From: Sphagnum compactum
Lineage: Eukaryota; Bryophyta; Sphagnopsida; Sphagnales
NCBI GenBank assembly: GCA_965153455.1
Contig: OZ234493.1
Location: 2,294,001 to 2,358,000, forward strand
DNA: 64,000 nucleotides
Direction: 5' to 3'
The notes under the pieces are model-generated. The model did not search any database and was not told where the DNA came from. It was given only the letters and a program-made list of their open reading frames with translations. A program made the position numbers and the translations under genes. Below are positions 60,501 through 64,000 of the stretch, in pieces. Within the stretch, counting starts at the first letter, position 1. The number at the start of each line of letters is the position of its first letter.

Positions 60501-63200
60501 TTTCTACATATGTGAGGAGTATGGGGATGGATGAATTGCACCACGACATTTAAATTGGATTAAATGTTCAACCATAAGGATATCACAAATATATCATGGC
60601 ACAATGTCACAATATAAAAAATTTGCTAAACAAAGGCTAAGAATTAACATGACAATAATAAGGCACATTCCCACCAAGTTAGCTAAACTTCATAGTCTGA
60701 AAGGGAAAAAGGGAAGAAAAGAAGAATAACAACCATCAAATGTTTTTGATCCCATGATTTGGTAATGCAAAGTGTGTGAAAATTGTTCTTTCACATGTTT
60801 GTACTTGTTACATACAAATGTAATAATGCACGTATAAGTAGGATGAAATGTTTGTCAAATATTTCATCCTATTTATATGTGCATTATACATGTTCAAAAG
60901 TTTACTTGTTGTAATCTATTGTTAGGAGTACTTGCGAGTCTAAATACTCGACACTTTGATTAAATTTTCTTGATCACTATTAAATTTTTTTAATGACGTC
61001 AAAAAATTGTTTATCTTCATTAATTTAAACAACCATAAACTATCATACATTTTGTAGGCTTAATCAACAATATTTTTGATCAATGTGTTCAAATCAATGA
61101 AGTAAATGAACCATAATCACCAAACTTGAATTGATGAACCAAATTAGTAGAACCAACTTCAAGTGTACAAACTAATTAAAAATTCAAATTTTAGTATTGA
61201 AGTGTATTAATTGTCCAAATATTGAAAACTTAGTTTATGAAATCAAGGATTTGAAAAACTATTTTTAAATATGAGAAATTTTTGTTTCTTAGGCATGCCA
61301 TTAATTACTAAAAGAAAAAAAGGTTTTTTTCAACTTGTCCAATGCAACTATTTTTGTCCAAGGTGACTAATTTTTGTTGCATGCAACTAAAACACTAGTC
61401 ACCTTGGACAAAAATAGTGGCAAAAGTTGGTTACAAAACCCCATTATAACCTTCCATTCATAATTTGTAAAGGAATTGGTGAACCAAATGAATTGTTCCA
61501 ATTTATGTTTTAATTTAACCATTTTCACAATTCAAACATTAGGTTTCATACAAAACATAATTTGTAACATTAATAAACCTTGTGAAACATCTATCTAACA
61601 TAATAACACATTTTATAAATGAGGTTAGTAGACCTTTATGAAGTAAGCAACATGTAGCTTTTGATAATGCATGTCCCATATCAACACTCCAAGTTACAAA
61701 ACCTTAATAACTCATGGCAAATTCCAAGGAATGTATTTAATACGAGGATAAATAAAGCTCTATGACTAAAAAATCCTCCCCTCTATGAGCACACACATCA
61801 TTGCAAGACCTTAGAAAATGCATCATTCTTTTCAGGTATTATTATTTGTTTTTGAATTGTTTTTGTTAATAACGATAGATTGAATCTTCTTCCTTTTAAG
61901 ATTCAAGTATCCAATGCTCAACATCTTGGTCAAGGTTGTCATAGTTTGACGATGGGTTCAAGCAAGATAAAATATACAACTTGTGATACTTGCAACCTTG
62001 TCCAAAAAATAGTTTAATGTATATTTGGTTCAAATGTTGTTTCCTTATTTCATTTTCACAAAATTGTAGATGTTAGGAATAAGAAAACAAGGTTCAAGTA
62101 ATAAGGGGAGGGGGAGTCATTGTTGCCATTTGTTGCCATTATCACCAAAATGCTTAGACCTTTCATCCACACCTCGACCTTTTTCCCATTCAAGCTTTGA
62201 GTTTGAGTTCTTTCCTATCTATCTACTTGTGTTTGCAAGTTCTTTTATAATTGCATTACTTTGTTGACTGAACTTGGTGAACTCTTGAAACCCATATATA
62301 CATTTTCATGTGTAAACATTAAAAATTGAATAATGTATGAACAATTTATTCTTTTGGCACACGAAAATGATGAGATTGGTAATTTGTTATTAAAATCAAT
62401 ATCTCGTTTGAAAATGTTCAGTGTTGTGGTTTGTGGGAAATCAAATCATGGGTTGTTGCTTCTATGTTTTAAGGTGCAAACTTTGAATATATTTCATATT
62501 CTTCTTCTTACAAGCCCAATAACATTGGTTTCATGATTAAGGTTAAAAGCTTATGTTGGTGGGTGCTTCATGTATTTTAAGAATAGTTTCTCAACATAAT
62601 GGCTTGACCAATTCTCTAGTCTAATGAAACATCCCTTGATGTTTACAAAGTTTTGTAGAGAATTATATTCAAACAAGAATTTTATTAAAAAAATTGAGTA
62701 GAAGCCATTTGGAGTAGGTGAGGCAAATTGAAAAATTGAAGTGAACCTCATGTGAGAATCATTTGAAGTGAGAAAAATTAGCTTTGTACTCCTTTCTCTT
62801 CTTCTTCTTTGATGTCTTGTGTAGTGTAAAATTCTACCTCAAGCTTTATTAGAATAAGGGCTTGTGTCATGTGTTCTTACACCTACTCATTAAAAAATTG
62901 AGAGGTACAAAGTTATTACACCACCAATGAATGGGCATAATACCCATTCCACCAATGGAATGGTCAAGCCCTTGCCCATTATGTCGAGAAATCGCACTCG
63001 TTGAGTTTGTTAGGGCAAGCTTGGAAGATTATGTCGTATAAATGTGGTCAAGAAAGTGATATAATGTGCCTCCCCAGATCTTAATGTGTAGAGAGTAGTA
63101 AGGCCCAGTTTCTGGTAGTTGGGCGCGGTTTCACAGGAACGTATTACACGCGCTGGAATCAGCAGTACGCATTCCACATTCCTCCTATGCTATCTCGGCA
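57510..63200. other. AT-rich non-genic region
   Basis: No gene is supported. The longest open frame, 60265-60534 (89 codons, Lys/Glu-rich), resembles no family and lies in very AT-rich DNA. A long foldback at 61327-61433 is listed separately. Confidence 0.5.
61327..61433. repeat. Near-perfect ~105-nt foldback (MITE-like or hairpin)
   Basis: Arms 61347-61369 and 61396-61418 are exact inverted copies (23 bases, core TTTTTGTCCAAGGTGACTA). The centre holds a second palindrome, GTTGCATGCAAC (61376-61387). Outside the 23-base arms pairing continues imperfectly (TCAACTTGTCC against CAAAAGTTGG). Confidence 0.85.
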
Positions 63201-63269
63201 CTGATGGACGGGCCATTCCGGTTTATAACGAGCAGATATACGCAAAGAGAAAGTCAGCCCCGGTTCTTT

Positions 63270-63700
63270 TATGTATTTAGGGTTCGAAAATTAGGGTTTG
63301 CAGTTACGACGGCAAAGCTTTTATGATCGCTAGCGTTATCTTCTTTGTCTTCTTCACTCCTCCTCCTCCTCCTCTCGCGCTTTGCTTGCTTTTTACCCAT
63401 CTGCATCTTCATCTTCCGCAGCTTAGGAGCTTATTGTTGTCTGGGATTCATCCCTGGAGTTTTTCTTTTGAGAATTTTTAAAAAAATAAATAAATAAAAT
63501 TGTCGCACTCTTGTTTTTTTTTTTTTTCTTCGCTTTTCTTCATTGTGGGTATCTCCTTCAAGTTTCTTGTGGAATTTTGGTGTCAATAGGCAGTCGTGGA
63601 GAGAGAAAAACAGTTTTAGGTTTGTAGAATAAGACACGCACGCCGGGTGGGCGGGGCGGGGCGGGGCAAGGCCGGGGGGTGGTTGGGAGGGGGAGCGAAA
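63270..63700 (+). promoter_or_regulatory. Promoter and leader of the 63701 gene
   Basis: Composition shifts from AT-rich to mixed near 63100. Two reversed telo-box cores, TTTAGGGTT (about 63277) and TTAGGGTTT (63291), lie together about 410 bases before the start codon, with a CTCCTCCTCCTCCTC stretch at 63359-63375 and a GGGCGGGGCGGGGCGGGG run at 63650-63667 in the presumed leader. No TATA box is obvious. Confidence 0.5.
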
Positions 63701-64000
63701 ATGTCGAAGAAGAAAACGTCGCGTGCTGTGATGACGTTGAAGGATTTTCATGGTGGCTCGATTCCTTCAGATCTGCCTCTTCCCTCTGCTCCTGGAATGT
63801 AAGTGAAGCCACTTTCTCTTTTTTTGGTTTTGTTTTTGGTTTGTTTGTACACTAGTGTGTTCTTGGAAGAACTAGATGTGGACATTTGCTAGATAGGTTT
63901 TTAGATACTTTGATGGACAAGAGTTTTGAGGGCGTGAAGTTTCTGAATGCTATGGTTTTTTTCCCTGTCACTCTCTAGGCCTGTCGAGCGGAGTTCTTTT
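63701..64000 (+). CDS. Conserved plant protein, N-terminal exons (continues past window)
   Basis: Exon 1 (63701-63798) encodes MSKKKTSRAVMTLKDFHGG then SIPSDLPLPSAPG and ends at a strong donor GGAAT|GTAAGT. The next exon begins after CTCTCTAG at 63979 and continues the frame as PVERSSF to the window end. The KDFHGGSIPSDLPLPSAPG block looks familiar from a conserved plant protein of unknown function, but I cannot name the family with certainty. The basic N terminus (SKKK) may favour nuclear or RNA association, which is speculation. The start codon follows a G/A-rich leader and no earlier in-frame ATG is open. Confidence 0.7.

Noticed and set aside
60265-60534. 89-codon Lys/Glu-rich open frame
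   Set aside because: Lies in A-rich DNA where Lys-rich frames are expected by chance; no motif or splice context supports it.

Overview
The window looks like nuclear DNA of a land plant. Multi-exon genes with GT-AG introns are scattered in very AT-rich intergenic DNA, plant-type promoter motifs (telo-box AAACCCTAA, GA/CT microsatellites) sit at several gene starts, and the gene families are plant families (GPAT9, RETICULATA-related, ASG2-type WD40/TPR, PDR-type ABCG). The species cannot be named from sequence alone. Coding sequences without introns for ARL5 and the RETICULATA-related protein, the GC-AG introns and the protein divergence suggest a seedless plant (bryophyte or lycophyte grade), but this is inference.

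Layout. 1-4600: AT-rich non-genic DNA. 4640-6750 (+): ARL5-type small GTPase. 7000-8500: AT-rich. 8690-12500: decayed PIF/Harbinger transposon with both of its proteins (Myb-like ORF1 on +, transposase on -). Its transposase is split by a 1.69-kb non-autonomous element that has inverted termini, subterminal TGTAAAT-type repeats and a 6-bp target duplication. 12680-13400: short tandem repeat, hairpins and a GC-rich promoter region. 13446-17387 (+): GPAT9, 12 exons. 18615-19799 (-): RETICULATA-related plastid protein, with a 110-bp tandem array in its 5' flank. 20600-24000: non-genic. 24068-24800 (-): decayed U-box/ARM fragment. 25000-26000: decayed unknown coding fragment. 26960-27310: duplicated promoter segment. 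27510-34699 (+): ASG2-like WD40/TPR gene with a C-terminal CaaX box, about 19 exons. 35889-37914 (-): glutamine synthetase exons with both ends missing, probably a pseudogene. 38000-40800: non-genic. 40838-50453 (-): full-length PDR-type ABCG transporter, 24 exons, 1491 codons. 51100-63250: non-genic DNA with several tandem repeats, a solo-LTR candidate and a long foldback. 63701-end (+): first exons of a conserved plant gene that runs off the window.

The genes do not form a pathway. GPAT9 (first step of ER glycerolipid assembly), the plastid RETICULATA-related protein, the ASG2-like protein, ARL5 (Golgi trafficking) and the ABCG exporter are independent housekeeping or transport genes. Exon coordinates were derived by hand from splice signals, phase and family resemblance. 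For GPAT9 and the ABCG gene the exon phases close exactly. The ASG2-like model has two ambiguous junctions, noted in its entry.
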